From NCBI RefSeq assembly GCF_002982075.1, contig NZ_PUEJ01000005.1, forward strand, positions 62,001-126,000: a DNA stretch of 64,000 nucleotides, written 5' to 3'. A program made the position numbers and the translations under genes. This stretch comes from Labrys okinawensis (GTDB lineage Bacteria > Pseudomonadota > Alphaproteobacteria > Rhizobiales > Labraceae). Positions 16,833-27,784 of this stretch are shown here, piece by piece. Numbering within the stretch: position 1 is the first letter of the stretch; each line of letters opens with the position of its first letter. The notes under the pieces were generated by a model, which was not told the origin of the DNA, did not search any database, and worked only from the letters and a program-made list of their open reading frames with translations.

Positions 16833-17624
16833 ATGAGCGCCTTTCCCGTCTATGCTTTCGACAATGCCATCGTGCGCCTGCCGCCGGCGAGCGTGACGGA
16901 GGGCCTGCGTGCCGAGGATCGCGGCGCGCCGACCCATGCGGGCGTCTCGACCGAGCATCGTCTCTATATCGAGGCCCTGCAGGCCGCCGGCGTTGCCGTC
17001 GAGGTCCTGCCCGCCCTGGAGGATTTCCCGGATTCGCTGTTCGTGGAGGATCCGGCCCTGGTGTTCCCGGAGGGTGCGATCCTGCTGCGGGTCGGCGCCA
17101 AGAGCCGTTTCGGCGAGACGGCCGAGATCGCGCCTGTGCTGCGCACGCGCTTCGAGAAGGTCCTGGCCCTGCAAGGGCCGGGGTTCGTCGACGGCGGCGA
17201 TGTGCTGGTCACGCCCCAGGCCGTGATGATCGGCCTTTCCGACCGCACCACCCGGGAAGGGGCGGAGGAACTGATCGGCCTGCTGGCTGAACTCGGCCGC
17301 AAGGGCGTGGTCGTCACCACGCCCCCAGGCGTCCTGCATTTCAAGTCCGACTGCTCTCTGCTCGACGACACCACCATGCTGTCGACGGCGCGCCTCGCCG
17401 CCTCGGGCGTGTTCGAGGGCATGCGGGTGCTGCTGACGCCCGAAGGCGAGGAGGCCGGGGCCAACGCCCTCCGGATCAACGACCGGGTTTTCGTCGGCAT
17501 CGATTATCCGCGCACGGCCGCCCTGCTCGAAGCCGAGGGCTACAGCGTCGTCCGGCTGCCGACGTCGCAGATTGCCAAGATCGACGCGGGCCTGTCCTGC
17601 ATGTCGCTACGCTGGCATAGCTGA
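16833..17624 (+). CDS. Dimethylarginine dimethylaminohydrolase (DDAH)
   Basis: Hydrolyses N-omega-methylated arginine to citrulline and a methylamine. The 263 residues carry the pentein-fold active site: Asp120 in FVDGGDVL, His169 in GVLHFKSDCS and nucleophile Cys256 in GLSCMSLRW, with SLFVEDPA (68-75) near the N-terminus. Asp where P. aeruginosa DDAH has Glu114 matches the mammalian enzymes. GGAG upstream supports ATG 16833. A basic-amino-acid transporter converges from downstream, which would suit uptake of arginine derivatives. Arginine deiminase is less likely given the short length. Confidence 0.88.
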   Translation: MSAFPVYAFDNAIVRLPPASVTEGLRAEDRGAPTHAGVSTEHRLYIEALQAAGVAVEVLPALEDFPDSLFVEDPALVFPEGAILLRVGAKSRFGETAEIAPVLRTRFEKVLALQGPGFVDGGDVLVTPQAVMIGLSDRTTREGAEELIGLLAELGRKGVVVTTPPGVLHFKSDCSLLDDTTMLSTARLAASGVFEGMRVLLTPEGEEAGANALRINDRVFVGIDYPRTAALLEAEGYSVVRLPTSQIAKIDAGLSCMSLRWHS

Positions 17625-17649
17625 AATCCGACACCCATAAGGACGGGGC

Positions 17650-17670
17650 ATGTCGACTTCCGGTCGACAT
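17650..17670. repeat. Short hairpin after DDAH gene
   Basis: ATGTCGAC and GTCGACAT pair perfectly around TTCCG, 25 bases past the DDAH stop. There is no T-run. It may be a weak terminator or a single REP-like unit. The remaining gap to 17799 shows nothing further. Confidence 0.5.
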
Positions 17671-17799
17671 CCTCGGATATGCTGCATTTGTCGACCTCGC
17701 TCCATCAGGTGGAGCTATGAGGGCGACACTCCGCGATTGCCTGCCTTTTCCGATCGGGCGGAGTTGGTGTCCTGAGCCGAATGTTGGTTCGAAACGCCC

Positions 17800-18528
17800 T
17801 CAATGCGGTTTCACCGTCTTGGCGAAACCGGCTTCCAGGCGCCGGTAGACGGCTTCGATCACCAGCGTGGTGATGAGATAGCCGATGGCCACCACCAAGA
17901 GGGGCGTGTAGGTGATCGCCTCGCGCGAGCGGATGATGTTGATCTGGCCCAGGAGATCCTGGACGCTGACCAGATAGGCGAGGGCAGTCGATTTCAGGCA
18001 GAGCACGGTCTCACCGGCAAAGGTCGGCATCATCGCCTGCATAGCGCGGGGCAGCCAGATGCGTCGCACCAGCGCGAACCCGCGAAAACCATAGGCGCGC
18101 GCCGCTTCCAATTCGCCGCGTGGGACCGAGAGCAGCGCGCCGCGCACGACTTCACCGACATAGCCGCCCACACTCAGCACTAGGGCGAAGATGACATAAT
18201 AGTAGCCGTCCTTCAGGACTGGCCAGATGAAGGATTGCCGGATGCCGGGAATGGCGGGAAAGAGCGAACCCAGGCCCTGGTAATAGACGAACATCTGCAC
18301 CAGCAGCGGCGTGCCGCGAATGACCGACACGAAGCTGGAGGCGATGGCGTAGACCAGCCTGTTTTTCGAAACCCGGCCGAAGCCGACCAGCACCGCCAGG
18401 GGAAAACCGAAGAGCAACGAGAAGAACAGCAGTTTCAGCGTGGTGAAGAAGCCGCTGAGAATGGCCGGCCAGTATTTGCCGATCCAGCCGAAATTCTCGA
18501 AAAACCAGCTTGCCAGATCCGCGGACAT
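17800..18528 (-). CDS. Polar amino-acid ABC transporter permease (HisM-like)
   Basis: Inner-membrane permease of 242 residues with about five membrane spans and the cytoplasmic coupling motif RGALLSVPRGELEAARAYGF that contacts the ATPase. ATG 18528 is two bases after the preceding permease stop and has GGGG at good spacing; GTG 18534 is an alternative. It forms a heterodimer channel with the permease at 18531-19235. Together with the binding protein and ATPase upstream it makes a complete histidine/lysine/arginine/ornithine-type importer. Confidence 0.92.
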   Translation of the reverse strand: MSADLASWFFENFGWIGKYWPAILSGFFTTLKLLFFSLLFGFPLAVLVGFGRVSKNRLVYAIASSFVSVIRGTPLLVQMFVYYQGLGSLFPAIPGIRQSFIWPVLKDGYYYVIFALVLSVGGYVGEVVRGALLSVPRGELEAARAYGFRGFALVRRIWLPRAMQAMMPTFAGETVLCLKSTALAYLVSVQDLLGQINIIRSREAITYTPLLVVAIGYLITTLVIEAVYRRLEAGFAKTVKPH

Positions 18529-18530
18529 GG

Positions 18531-19235
18531 TCACCCCAGCTTGGGAGTCCAGCGCCGGATGTGACGCTCGAACATTTTGATGAAGATGTTGGAGAATTGC
18601 GTCAGCGCGTAATAGATCGCGCCGCAGAGCAGCAGGAAGGGGAAATACATGCGCGTGGAGGCCGCGGCCTGCACGGCCGTGAAGGTGAGCTCGTTATAGC
18701 CGACCACGAAAATCAGCGCCGAATCCTTCAGCATCGTCATCCAGAGATTGGTCAGCCCGGCGAAGGCGAAGGGAATCATCAAAGGCAGGATGACGCGCCG
18801 GAACAGGCCGAATCCGTGCATGCCATAAGCGCGGGCAGCCTCGATCTGCCCCTTCGGCAAGGCGAGCACCGCCCCGCGCAAAATTTCCGAGGTATAGGCG
18901 CCATTGACCACGCCGAGCACGGTGATGGCAGCGAAGAAACCACCGATTCCCAGCGTGCCATAGCCGAGCCACGCCATCAGGGCATTGAGCCCCTGCTGGC
19001 CCGCATAATAGAGGATCAGGATGAGCAGCACCTCCGGCACGGCGCGGCAGATGGTGGAATAGCCATTGGCGAGCGCAACCAGCCAGCGCGGTCCACGCAA
19101 TTTAGCCCAGGCGACCAGGCCGCCGATGACAAGGCCAGTGAGATAGCCCCCGACCGAGATTTCGATGGTGATGACCAGGCCTTGGAGCAACGATACGCCC
19201 CATCCGGACATCAGTAGATTCCAGAAAGCTTCCAC
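18531..19235 (-). CDS. Polar amino-acid ABC transporter permease (HisQ-like)
   Basis: A 234-residue inner-membrane permease. It carries the EAA-type loop LRGAVLALPKGQIEAARAYG and hydrophobic spans on both sides. GTG 19235 is chosen because GGGG lies six bases before it; GTG 19247 has no ribosome site. It is third in the transporter operon, after the ATPase and binding protein. The binding-protein family points to basic or polar amino acids as substrate. Confidence 0.9.
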   Translation of the reverse strand: MEAFWNLLMSGWGVSLLQGLVITIEISVGGYLTGLVIGGLVAWAKLRGPRWLVALANGYSTICRAVPEVLLILILYYAGQQGLNALMAWLGYGTLGIGGFFAAITVLGVVNGAYTSEILRGAVLALPKGQIEAARAYGMHGFGLFRRVILPLMIPFAFAGLTNLWMTMLKDSALIFVVGYNELTFTAVQAAASTRMYFPFLLLCGAIYYALTQFSNIFIKMFERHIRRWTPKLG

Positions 19236-19332
19236 GCCCGACCCCACAGGAAGGAAAGGGGCCGGCCCGAACTCTCAGGCCGGCTGGAGAAAGCCCGGTT
19301 CAGTTCACCGGGAGTGAACCGAGCGGCTTATC

Positions 19333-20109
19333 TCACTTCGGCGGCGTACCGACGTTGTATTTGAAGTACTTCTTCTGGATCGCGTCGAACTCGCCATTGG
19401 CATAGACAGCCTTGATGCCCTCATCGAGCTTGGCCTTCAGATCGGTGTCCTCCTTGCGCAGGCCTCCCCCCACGCCGGCTTCGAAGACCGGATCCTTGGG
19501 GAACTGCTTCATCTCGCAGCATTGGCCGTCCTTGCCGGCCAGGAAATCGTCGAGCGCGGCGGCATCGGCCATCACCAGGTCGAGACGGCCGGCGGCGAGG
19601 TCGGCATTGGCGGCGTCCTGCGTGCCGTAGCTCTTGATGTCGGCGTCGGGATAGGTCTTCTGGACATATTGGGCGTGAATGGTGCTCGTCTGCACGCCGA
19701 TCGATTTGCCCTTCATGCCCTCCGGCGTGAACTCGAACTTGTCGGCCTTGTTGCCGATGAATTCGGGAGGCGTGTTGTAATAGCGGATGGTGAAGCCGAT
19801 CTGGGCCGAGCGCTCCGGCGTGATCGTCATGGAAGCCCAGATCACGTCGATCTTCTTGGCGATCAAGGCTGGGATGATGCCGTCCCAGGCGGTGGCGACG
19901 ATCTCGCAATCGAGCTTGGCGGCTTTGCAGACGGCCTTGGCCAGATCGACCTCGAAGCCGACCCATTGGCCGGAGGCGTCCTTCGAAGCGAAGGGCGGGT
20001 AGGGCTCGGCCGCGACGCTGACCTTGATGGTGTCTGCCTGGGCCGAGGCGAAGGCCGCGCCACAAAGAAAGGCGGTCGCCATGAGAAGTTTGGCGCTGAA
20101 GTGTTTCAT
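19333..20109 (-). CDS. Periplasmic amino-acid-binding protein (ArgT/HisJ-like)
   Basis: A 258-residue solute-binding protein: signal peptide (MKHFSAKLLMATAFLCGAAF) cleaved near ASAQA-DTIK, then the two-lobed family 3 fold with EPYPPFASKD, FEVDLAKAVC and WDGIIPALIAKKIDVIWASM. Asp and Arg positions at the ligand pocket fit a basic or polar amino acid. GGGGA precedes ATG 20109. It is expected to deliver substrate to the two permeases downstream. The DDAH gene nearby hints at arginine or its methylated forms, but that is inference. Confidence 0.92.
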   Translation of the reverse strand: MKHFSAKLLMATAFLCGAAFASAQADTIKVSVAAEPYPPFASKDASGQWVGFEVDLAKAVCKAAKLDCEIVATAWDGIIPALIAKKIDVIWASMTITPERSAQIGFTIRYYNTPPEFIGNKADKFEFTPEGMKGKSIGVQTSTIHAQYVQKTYPDADIKSYGTQDAANADLAAGRLDLVMADAAALDDFLAGKDGQCCEMKQFPKDPVFEAGVGGGLRKEDTDLKAKLDEGIKAVYANGEFDAIQKKYFKYNVGTPPK

Positions 20110-20237
20110 TTTGGTCCCCTGATAGATAACTGTTTTTTCGACGTTTTCTTGGTTTTCATACTTGATGCGCGAGTTCCGGTGCCCTCCTGCCCCTCGAACT
20201 TTTCCGTCAAGCGGAAATGATTGCCTCGCAAGTCGCT

Positions 20238-21038
20238 TTAGTGCTGGCGCGGCGTGACGAATTGACGGCAGCGCTCGCTGTTGGGATTGCCGAACACCTT
20301 TTGGGGCGGGCCTTCCTCCTCGACATTGCCGTTGTAGAGATACATCACATGGCTGGCGACATCGCGGGCGAAGGCCATCTCATGGGTCACCAGCAGCATG
20401 GTGCGCCCCTCCGCAGCGAGATCGCGGATGACCTTGAGCACCTCGCCGACCAACTCCGGGTCGAGCGCCGAGGTCGGCTCGTCGAACAGCATCACCTTCG
20501 GGCGGATGGCAAGGGCGCGGGCGATCGCCGCGCGCTGTTGCTGGCCGCCGGAGAGAAAGGCGGGATAGACGTCCTTCTTGGCGTAGAGGCCGACCTTGTG
20601 CAGCAATTGCTCGGCATGGGCGATCGCCTCGGCCTTGTTCTCGCCGAGGACATGGACCGGCGCTTCGATGACGTTTTCGAGCACGGTGCGATGCGCCCAT
20701 AGATTGAAGCTCTGGAACACCATCCCCAGCCGGCTGCGGATGCGCTGGAGCTGCTTCTGATCGGCGACCGCCATGGCGCCATGGCCATCCGGCTTGAGGC
20801 GAATCTCCTCGTTTCCGATCAGGATGCGACCGGAATTGGGAACCTCCAGCAGATTCGTACAGCGCAGCATCGTGCTCTTGCCCGAGCCTGATGCGCCGAT
20901 CAGGGCGATCACGTCGCCTTCATGGGCCGTAAGGGAAACACCTTTGAGGACTTCCAGCAGACCGAAACTCTTGTGAATATTGTCGAGTTGAACAACGGGT
21001 GTCCGGCTCGCTCCCGCTTGTGGGGCGTCCTCTGGCAT
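20238..21038 (-). CDS. Amino-acid ABC transporter ATP-binding protein (HisP-like)
   Basis: ATPase subunit of 266 residues with Walker A GASGSGKST, signature LSGGQQQRAAIARAL, Walker B VMLFDEPTSALD and the H-loop THEM. The stretch RIRSRLGMVFQSFNLWAHRT is typical of HisP/OccP-class ATPases for basic amino acids. GAGG before ATG 21038 supports the start. It is the first gene of the four-gene importer operon and diverges from psd. Confidence 0.94.
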   Translation of the reverse strand: MPEDAPQAGASRTPVVQLDNIHKSFGLLEVLKGVSLTAHEGDVIALIGASGSGKSTMLRCTNLLEVPNSGRILIGNEEIRLKPDGHGAMAVADQKQLQRIRSRLGMVFQSFNLWAHRTVLENVIEAPVHVLGENKAEAIAHAEQLLHKVGLYAKKDVYPAFLSGGQQQRAAIARALAIRPKVMLFDEPTSALDPELVGEVLKVIRDLAAEGRTMLLVTHEMAFARDVASHVMYLYNGNVEEEGPPQKVFGNPNSERCRQFVTPRQH

Positions 21039-21189
21039 AAAGCGACCTCATCTGACGTTCGGTTGCCCAGAACTGTATCAGCCATTTCAGTTTGCACAAG
21101 GTGCAGGCAGCCACTCTTGTCGATAACGACATGCTCTGGTCTTTATCCGCTGCATGAGATAGGCAGAGCCCTAAACTGGAACCCTGCCT

Positions 21190-21888
21190 ATGTCGCTTGC
21201 CGCCTCCATCCGCAAAGTCCTGGTGCCGATCAACCGCGAAGGCTACCCATTCCTGGGCATCGCGGGCGTGGCCACGCTGATCGCACTGGGATGGATCAAG
21301 GTTCTGTTCTGGCCTCTTCTGATCCTCACCGCCTGGGTCGCCTATTTCTTCCGCGACCCTCAGCGGGTGACGCCGGTGCGCGAGGGCCTGGTGGTCTCGC
21401 CGGCCGACGGCGTGGTCAGCCAGATCGCCAATGTGCTGCCGCCGCCCGAACTGGGTCTGGCCAGCCAATCGCTGCTGCGCGTTTCGATCTTCATGAACGT
21501 TTTCGATTGCCATGTGAACCGCAGTCCGGTGACGGGGACGATCACCAAGATCGCCTATAAGCCGGGCAAGTTCCTCAACGCCGATCTCGACAAGGCCAGC
21601 GAGGACAATGAGCGCAACGGCTTCATCATCGACACCGGCGCCGCCCGCTACGGCGTCGTACAGATTGCCGGCCTGGTGGCGCGGCGCATCGTCTGCTGGA
21701 CCAATGAGAACGAGCATGTCGCCGTCGGCCAGCGCCTGGGCATGATCCGCTTTGGGTCTCGCGTCGACGTCTATCTGCCGGAAGGCGTGCGTCCCCTGGT
21801 CGGCATCGGCCAGAAGATGGTGGCCGGCGAGACCATCCTGGCGGATGCGAATACCACCATGCCGAACCTGACCCACCGCGTCGGCTGA
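21190..21888 (+). CDS. psd: Phosphatidylserine decarboxylase proenzyme
   Basis: Makes phosphatidylethanolamine from phosphatidylserine. The 232-residue short (PSD-A) form has an N-terminal membrane segment and the self-cleavage Gly-Ser in [11 protein letters not shown], where the Ser becomes the pyruvoyl group. It also has SPADGVVS and FDCHVNRSP, typical of the family. Two bases separate its stop from pssA, which makes its substrate, so the pair is an operon. Confidence 0.95.
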   Translation: MSLAASIRKVLVPINREGYPFLGIAGVATLIALGWIKVLFWPLLILTAWVAYFFRDPQRVTPVREGLVVSPADGVVSQIANVLPPPELGLASQSLLRVSIFMNVFDCHVNRSPVTGTITKIAYKPGKFLNADLDKASEDNERNGFIIDTGAARYGVVQIAGLVARRIVCWTNENEHVAVGQRLGMIRFGSRVDVYLPEGVRPLVGIGQKMVAGETILADANTTMPNLTHRVG

Positions 21889-21890
21889 CC

Positions 21891-22715
21891 ATGGACCCGC
21901 TCTTCCCGCCTTTTCAGCCAGGAAGTCCGGATCCCGAGGGACCGAGGCGGCGTGCCATTCCGCTGCGCGTACTCATTCCCAACATGATCACGCTGCTCGC
22001 GCTCTGCGCGGGCATGACGGCCATTCGCCTGGCCATCGAGAACAAGCTCGACCTTGCCATCGGCTGCATCGTGGTCGCGGCGCTGCTGGACGGCGTCGAC
22101 GGACGCGTGGCGCGCTATCTCAAGGGCACCTCGAAATTCGGCGCGGAGCTCGATTCTCTCGCCGATTTCGTGAATTTCGGCGTGGTTCCCGGTATCGTCC
22201 TCTATTTCTGGGGGCTGCACGATCTGCGATCGATCGGCTGGATCGGCTCGCTGGTCTTCGCCATCTGCATGGTGCTGCGCCTTGCGCGCTTCAACGTGAC
22301 CAGCAGCGATCCCAACCGCCCGGCCTTCCAGGCGAACTTCTTCACCGGCATGCCCGCTCCAGCCGGAGCCTGCACCGTGCTGCTGCCGATCTATCTGGAT
22401 TTCCTCGGCCTCACCCATGAGCCGAGCCACGCCAAATATGAGCTGGCCTATGTGCTGCTCATCGCCTTCCTGATGATCTCCACCATTCCGACCTTCTCGG
22501 GCAAGAAGCTGGGCAACCGCATTCCACGCGAATGGGTGCTGCCGATCTTCGTCGTCGCGGTAGTGGTGGTAATGCTGCTGGCGCTCTATCCGTGGGAGTC
22601 GCTGACCTCGCTCACCGTCGCCTACTTGGCGACCATTCCGTTCGGCGTCGTCTATTACCGCAAGCAGGCGAGGGCCCATGCGGCCTCGCTACCCCTGGAG
22701 CGGAAGGGCGAATAG
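21891..22715 (+). CDS. pssA: CDP-diacylglycerol-serine O-phosphatidyltransferase
   Basis: Forms phosphatidylserine from CDP-diacylglycerol and serine. The 274-residue integral membrane protein carries the CDP-alcohol transferase motif DGVDGRVAR, eight residues, G, then DSLAD, plus several hydrophobic spans. It starts two bases after psd. The order psd-pssA is usual in alphaproteobacteria. A paired palindrome repeat fills the gap to converging tyrS. Confidence 0.96.
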   Translation: MDPLFPPFQPGSPDPEGPRRRAIPLRVLIPNMITLLALCAGMTAIRLAIENKLDLAIGCIVVAALLDGVDGRVARYLKGTSKFGAELDSLADFVNFGVVPGIVLYFWGLHDLRSIGWIGSLVFAICMVLRLARFNVTSSDPNRPAFQANFFTGMPAPAGACTVLLPIYLDFLGLTHEPSHAKYELAYVLLIAFLMISTIPTFSGKKLGNRIPREWVLPIFVVAVVVVMLLALYPWESLTSLTVAYLATIPFGVVYYRKQARAHAASLPLERKGE

Positions 22716-22720
22716 TTCTT

Positions 22721-22826
22721 TGGAGCGTGGACATCGCGGCGACATGCCTTCATGTCGCGATGTCCGCGCTCATCGTGGGAATCCACCAGATTGGTAGACG
22801 AGAGCGGACAGTATGTCCGCGCTCCA
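22721..22826. repeat. Paired-palindrome intergenic element (pssA-tyrS)
   Basis: The element begins TGGAGCG and ends CGCTCCA. The first palindrome (22723-22771) pairs GAGCGTGGACATCG with CGATGTCCGCGCTC and then CGACATG with CATGTCG around CCTT. The second (22802-22825) is GAGCGGACA, GTA, TGTCCGCGCTC. The spacer is about 30 bases. It lies between the 3' ends of two converging genes. Confidence 0.8.
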
Positions 22827-22832
22827 GAAGCG

Positions 22833-24074
22833 TTACACCGGCCTTGCCAGCACGTGCTTCTTCTTGCCAAGCGACAGCTTGATCACGCCGTCGGCGGTGA
22901 CGTCACCCTTGCTCAGCACGGCCTTGGGATCGCTGACCGCCACGTCGTTGACCCTGAGCCCGCCGCTGGCGATCTGGCGGCGAGCCTCGCTGGTCGACGG
23001 CACCAGGCCCGCCTGCACGAAGGCATTGAGCAGGCCCACGCCCTCGCTCAGGCCCGCCAGTTCGAAGCTCGGCAGGTCGCCGGCCAGCGTGCCTTCCTCG
23101 AAAGTTTTTCGCGCGGTCTCTTCGGCAGCCTCGGCCTTGTCGCGGCCATGGACGAGGGCGGTCGCCTCGGTGGCCAGGCGCTTCTTGGCCTCGTTGATCT
23201 CCGAGCCGCCGAGGGCGGCGAGGCGGGCGATCTCGTCGAGCGGCAGGGTGGTGAACAGCTTGAGGAAGCGCTCGACGTCGGCATCCTCCGTGTTGCGCCA
23301 ATATTGCCAGTAATCATAGGCCGAGAGCATGTCGTCGTTGAGCCAGACGGCGCCGGCGGCGGTCTTGCCCATCTTGGCGCCCGAGGCCGTGGTCAGCAGC
23401 GGGCAGGTGAGGGCATAGAGCTGCGGCGTGCCCATGCGGCGGCCAAGATCGATGCCGTTGATGATGTTGCCCCACTGATCCGAGCCGCCCATCTGCAGCA
23501 CGCAGTCATAGCGCCTGGAAAGCTCCACGAAATCATAGGCTTGCAGGATCATGTAATTGAATTCGATGAAGGAGAGCTCCTGCTCACGGTCGAGCCTGAG
23601 CTTCACCGAATCGAAGGACATCATGCGGTTGACCGAGAAGTGGCGGCCGATGTCGCGCAGCATCTCGATATAATTGAGCTTGGTCAGCCATTCGGCGTTA
23701 TCGACGAGGATGGCGCGCTCGTCGGTGTAGTCGATGAACTTGTCATAGACCCTGAGGATGCTGTTTTTGTTGGCCTCGATCTGCTCGATCGGCAGAATGC
23801 GGCGGGTTTCGTCGCGGCCCGAGGGATCGCCGACCCGCGTGGTGCCGCCGCCCATCAGGGTGATCGGGCGATGGCCGGTCTTCTGCAGCCAGTGCAGCAT
23901 CATGATCGGCACGAGATGGCCGATATGCAGCGAGCTTGCCGTGAGATCGACCCCGACATAGGCGGTCAGGCGTCCGCTGGCGGCCTTCTCGTCGAGGCCT
24001 TCCAGATCCGATACCTGGTGGATGAAGCCGCGCTCGGTGAGGGTGCGCAGGAAATCGGATTTTAACGCGGTCAT
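22833..24074 (-). CDS. tyrS: Tyrosyl-tRNA synthetase
   Basis: Charges tRNA-Tyr. The 413 residues contain the class I HIGH motif ([11 protein letters not shown]), the tyrosine-site stretch [11 protein letters not shown], a KMSKS-like GAKMGKTA and a C-terminal S4 RNA-binding domain ([15 protein letters not shown]). [12 protein letters not shown] at 24074 is the normal start; an open frame from TTG 24089 adds five residues. It diverges from anmK, an arrangement common in rhizobia. Confidence 0.97.
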   Translation of the reverse strand: MTALKSDFLRTLTERGFIHQVSDLEGLDEKAASGRLTAYVGVDLTASSLHIGHLVPIMMLHWLQKTGHRPITLMGGGTTRVGDPSGRDETRRILPIEQIEANKNSILRVYDKFIDYTDERAILVDNAEWLTKLNYIEMLRDIGRHFSVNRMMSFDSVKLRLDREQELSFIEFNYMILQAYDFVELSRRYDCVLQMGGSDQWGNIINGIDLGRRMGTPQLYALTCPLLTTASGAKMGKTAAGAVWLNDDMLSAYDYWQYWRNTEDADVERFLKLFTTLPLDEIARLAALGGSEINEAKKRLATEATALVHGRDKAEAAEETARKTFEEGTLAGDLPSFELAGLSEGVGLLNAFVQAGLVPSTSEARRQIASGGLRVNDVAVSDPKAVLSKGDVTADGVIKLSLGKKKHVLARPV

Positions 24075-24104
24075 GGCAAACGCTTTCAAACGGCTTATAG
24101 ATGT

Positions 24105-24147
24105 CTAGAGCAAAGCGTGTTTGGACGGGAACGTCCGTTTGCTCTAG
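24105..24147. repeat. Inverted repeat between tyrS and anmK
   Basis: CTAGAGCAAA and TTTGCTCTAG form the outer arms; GGACG and CGTCC pair inside around GGAA. It resembles the AGAGCA-type intergenic repeats of rhizobial genomes. It lies in a divergent promoter region, unlike most other repeats here. Confidence 0.6.
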
Positions 24148-24273
24148 CTCTTTGGTTCGATGCGCCTTTGCGATTGCTGGCGTGTCCGCCAGATCACAAA
24201 ACGCTTTAAGCGCCCTCTAACAGGTTTGGCGGCGCTTTGGTACAGGGGTGCTGAGAAATCGGGTGATTTGCGC

Positions 24274-25401
24274 ATGAAGACGATGATGACGGCACTCGGG
24301 CTAATGTCCGGGACCTCGATGGACGGTATCGATGCCGCCCTGATCGAGACGGACGGCGAGGGCACCGTCGAGATGGGACCGACAGTCGAGCTCGCTTATA
24401 ATGAGGAAGAGCGCAGCCTGCTGCGGCAGGCCCTGGCCGATGCGGTGGCGATGAAGCGTCGCAACGAACGTCCGGGCGCTTTGGTGGCGGCCGAGCGGCT
24501 GATCACCCGCAAGCATGCCGATGTCGTTTCCGATTTCCTCAAGGCGCATGACCTCAGCCCTGACGATATCGATGTCATCGGCTTTCATGGCCAGACGGTG
24601 CTGCACCGCCCGCAGGAGCGGCTGACCGTGCAACTCGGCGACGGCCAGGCCCTCGCCGACAGCCTCGGTATCCAGACCGTCTACGACATGCGGGCTGCCG
24701 ATGTGGCCGAGGGCGGGCAGGGCGCTCCGCTGGTGCCGGTCTATCACCAGGCCCTGGTGCAGGCCGCCAAGCTCGCCGGGCCCGTCGCCGTGCTCAATCT
24801 CGGCGGCGTCGGCAATGTCAGCTATATCGCCCGGGGACGCGATCCCATCGCCTTCGACACCGGCCCCGCCAATGCGCTGATCGACGATTTGATGATGGAG
24901 CGCACCGGCATCGCCTTGGACCAGGACGGTCGGCAGGCCCTGGCCGGCAGGGTCGACGAGACGGTGCTCGGCCAATTGATGGCCCATTCCTATTTCGGCG
25001 AGGCGCCGCCCAAATCGCTCGACCGCAACGCCTTTTCGCGCGAGGCGGTTGCGGGTCTGTCCACGCCCGATGCGGTGGCGACCCTGGCTGCCTTCACGGC
25101 CCGCAGCGCGGCGGCGGCACGCCAATGGCTGCCTGCCGAGCCGAAGCTGTGGATCGTCTGTGGCGGCGGAGCCCGCAATCCGGCAATCCTCAACTTCCTG
25201 CGCGCCGAGACCGGCGTACCTGTGCGGACGGCGGACGAGTTCGGCTGGTCGGCTTCCATGATGGAGGCACAGGCTTTTGCCTATCTGGCCGTTCGATCCC
25301 TGAAAGACCTGCCCTTGACCTTTCCCTCCAGCACCGGCGTCCGCAAGGCGCTCACGGGCGGTATTCTCGCAGTGCCGGGCCAGAAGCGGGTAAGCGCATG
25401 A
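24274..25401 (+). CDS. anmK: 1,6-anhydro-N-acetylmuramic acid kinase
   Basis: Phosphorylates and opens anhydro-MurNAc in cell-wall recycling. The 375-residue protein opens with the ATP-binding GLMSGTSMDGIDAAL and has the sugar site GFHGQTVLH and FDTGPANALID. ATG 24274 is the first in-frame ATG with a plausible site; two ATGs three and four codons later are possible. Its last bases (ATGA) overlap the start of the epimerase gene. Confidence 0.95.
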   Translation: MKTMMTALGLMSGTSMDGIDAALIETDGEGTVEMGPTVELAYNEEERSLLRQALADAVAMKRRNERPGALVAAERLITRKHADVVSDFLKAHDLSPDDIDVIGFHGQTVLHRPQERLTVQLGDGQALADSLGIQTVYDMRAADVAEGGQGAPLVPVYHQALVQAAKLAGPVAVLNLGGVGNVSYIARGRDPIAFDTGPANALIDDLMMERTGIALDQDGRQALAGRVDETVLGQLMAHSYFGEAPPKSLDRNAFSREAVAGLSTPDAVATLAAFTARSAAAARQWLPAEPKLWIVCGGGARNPAILNFLRAETGVPVRTADEFGWSASMMEAQAFAYLAVRSLKDLPLTFPSSTGVRKALTGGILAVPGQKRVSA

Positions 25402-25802
25402 TCGGCCGTCTCAACCATGTCGCCATCGCCGTGCGCGACCTCGGCGCTGCCACCGCCGTCTATCGTGACACCCTCGGCGCCCATGTCTCGCAGCCCCAGG
25501 CTCTGCCGGAGCACGGCGTCACCGTCGTCTTCATCGAGCTGCCGAACACCAAGATCGAGCTCCTGGAACCCCTGGGTGAGGCCTCGCCGATCGCGCGCTT
25601 CCTCGAGAAGAACCCGGATGGGGGCATGCACCACATCTGCTACGAGGTCGATGACATCCTCGCCACGCGGGACCAGCTGAAACAAACGGGGGCGCGCGTC
25701 CTTGGCGACGGTGAGCCGAAGATCGGTGCCCACGGCAAGCCGGTGCTGTTCCTGCATCCCAAGGATTTCTCGGGTACGCTGGTCGAACTGGAACAGGTTT
25801 GA
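25398..25802 (+). CDS. mce: Methylmalonyl-CoA epimerase
   Basis: Interconverts the 2R and 2S forms of methylmalonyl-CoA in propionate metabolism. The 134-residue glyoxalase-fold protein has the metal ligands in LNHVAIAV (His), GGMHHICYEV (His) and the C-terminal Glu in GTLVELEQV. It overlaps anmK by four bases (ATGA), so the two are translationally coupled though metabolically unrelated. Confidence 0.92.
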   Translation: MIGRLNHVAIAVRDLGAATAVYRDTLGAHVSQPQALPEHGVTVVFIELPNTKIELLEPLGEASPIARFLEKNPDGGMHHICYEVDDILATRDQLKQTGARVLGDGEPKIGAHGKPVLFLHPKDFSGTLVELEQV

Positions 25803-25832
25803 TCCGATTGCGATCGGAGTATGGCACAGTAG

Positions 25833-25855
25833 CCTTCTCCCGCAAGGGGAGAAGG
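25833..25855. terminator. Hairpin between converging mce and helicase genes
   Basis: CCTTCTCCC pairs with GGGAGAAGG around GCAAG. There is no T-run. It belongs to a common alphaproteobacterial intergenic hairpin type and may end both transcripts. Confidence 0.5.
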
Positions 25856-25892
25856 AAGATGCGCCTCATTCGTCCCGGTCGAGCCTATGATC

Positions 25893-27320
<1,428 letters not shown>

Positions 27321-27735
27321 TGCGGAAATGTCGAACCAACAGAGGCCGCCCCGATCGGACGGCAGAGGGCGGCTCGCATCGCCGCACGGACAAACAGGGC
27401 CCTATCGGGTGGGCCCGGACGGCGCGAACATAGGGTTAGGCAGGGAAATGTCAATGGTTTTGCCGGGCAAAGGCACGGTTTTTGCTCGATTTCCAGGGCT
27501 TTTTCGTCGATTTGGTGGGCGGCCGACGCAAGCCTTGATGATGAGACGGCAGGATCGCTAGCTCGAACAAACGGGACGACGTTCCTTTCCTTGCGTCATC
27601 CATGTGGCGGCGAAGAAAAAAAGCACTCAGCGATCCGACCGGGGCGCCCGAAGTGACAAAGATACGCAGGAACAAGGCGTTAGAGCGGAAGCATTCAATC
27701 GCGATTGCGCTCCGCTCCGCAAAGGACACAAACGC
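27321..27735. other. Non-coding gap upstream of helicase
   Basis: No convincing gene is present: the short open frames lack ribosome sites and have atypical composition. It must hold the helicase promoter near 27321-27420. At about 27683-27720 there is an imperfect inverted repeat (GAGCG and CGCTC flanking AATCGCGATT) of the AGAGC type. Confidence 0.5.
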
Positions 27736-27760
27736 AAAAGGCGGGCATCGGCCCGCCTTT
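27736..27760 (-). terminator. Terminator for the Pro/Ala-rich protein gene
   Basis: On the minus strand GGCGGGC, CGAT, GCCCGCC is followed by TTTT, 25 bases past the stop at 27785. Confidence 0.85.
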
Positions 27761-27784
27761 CTTCTGCAGAGGGATGAACCGGCC

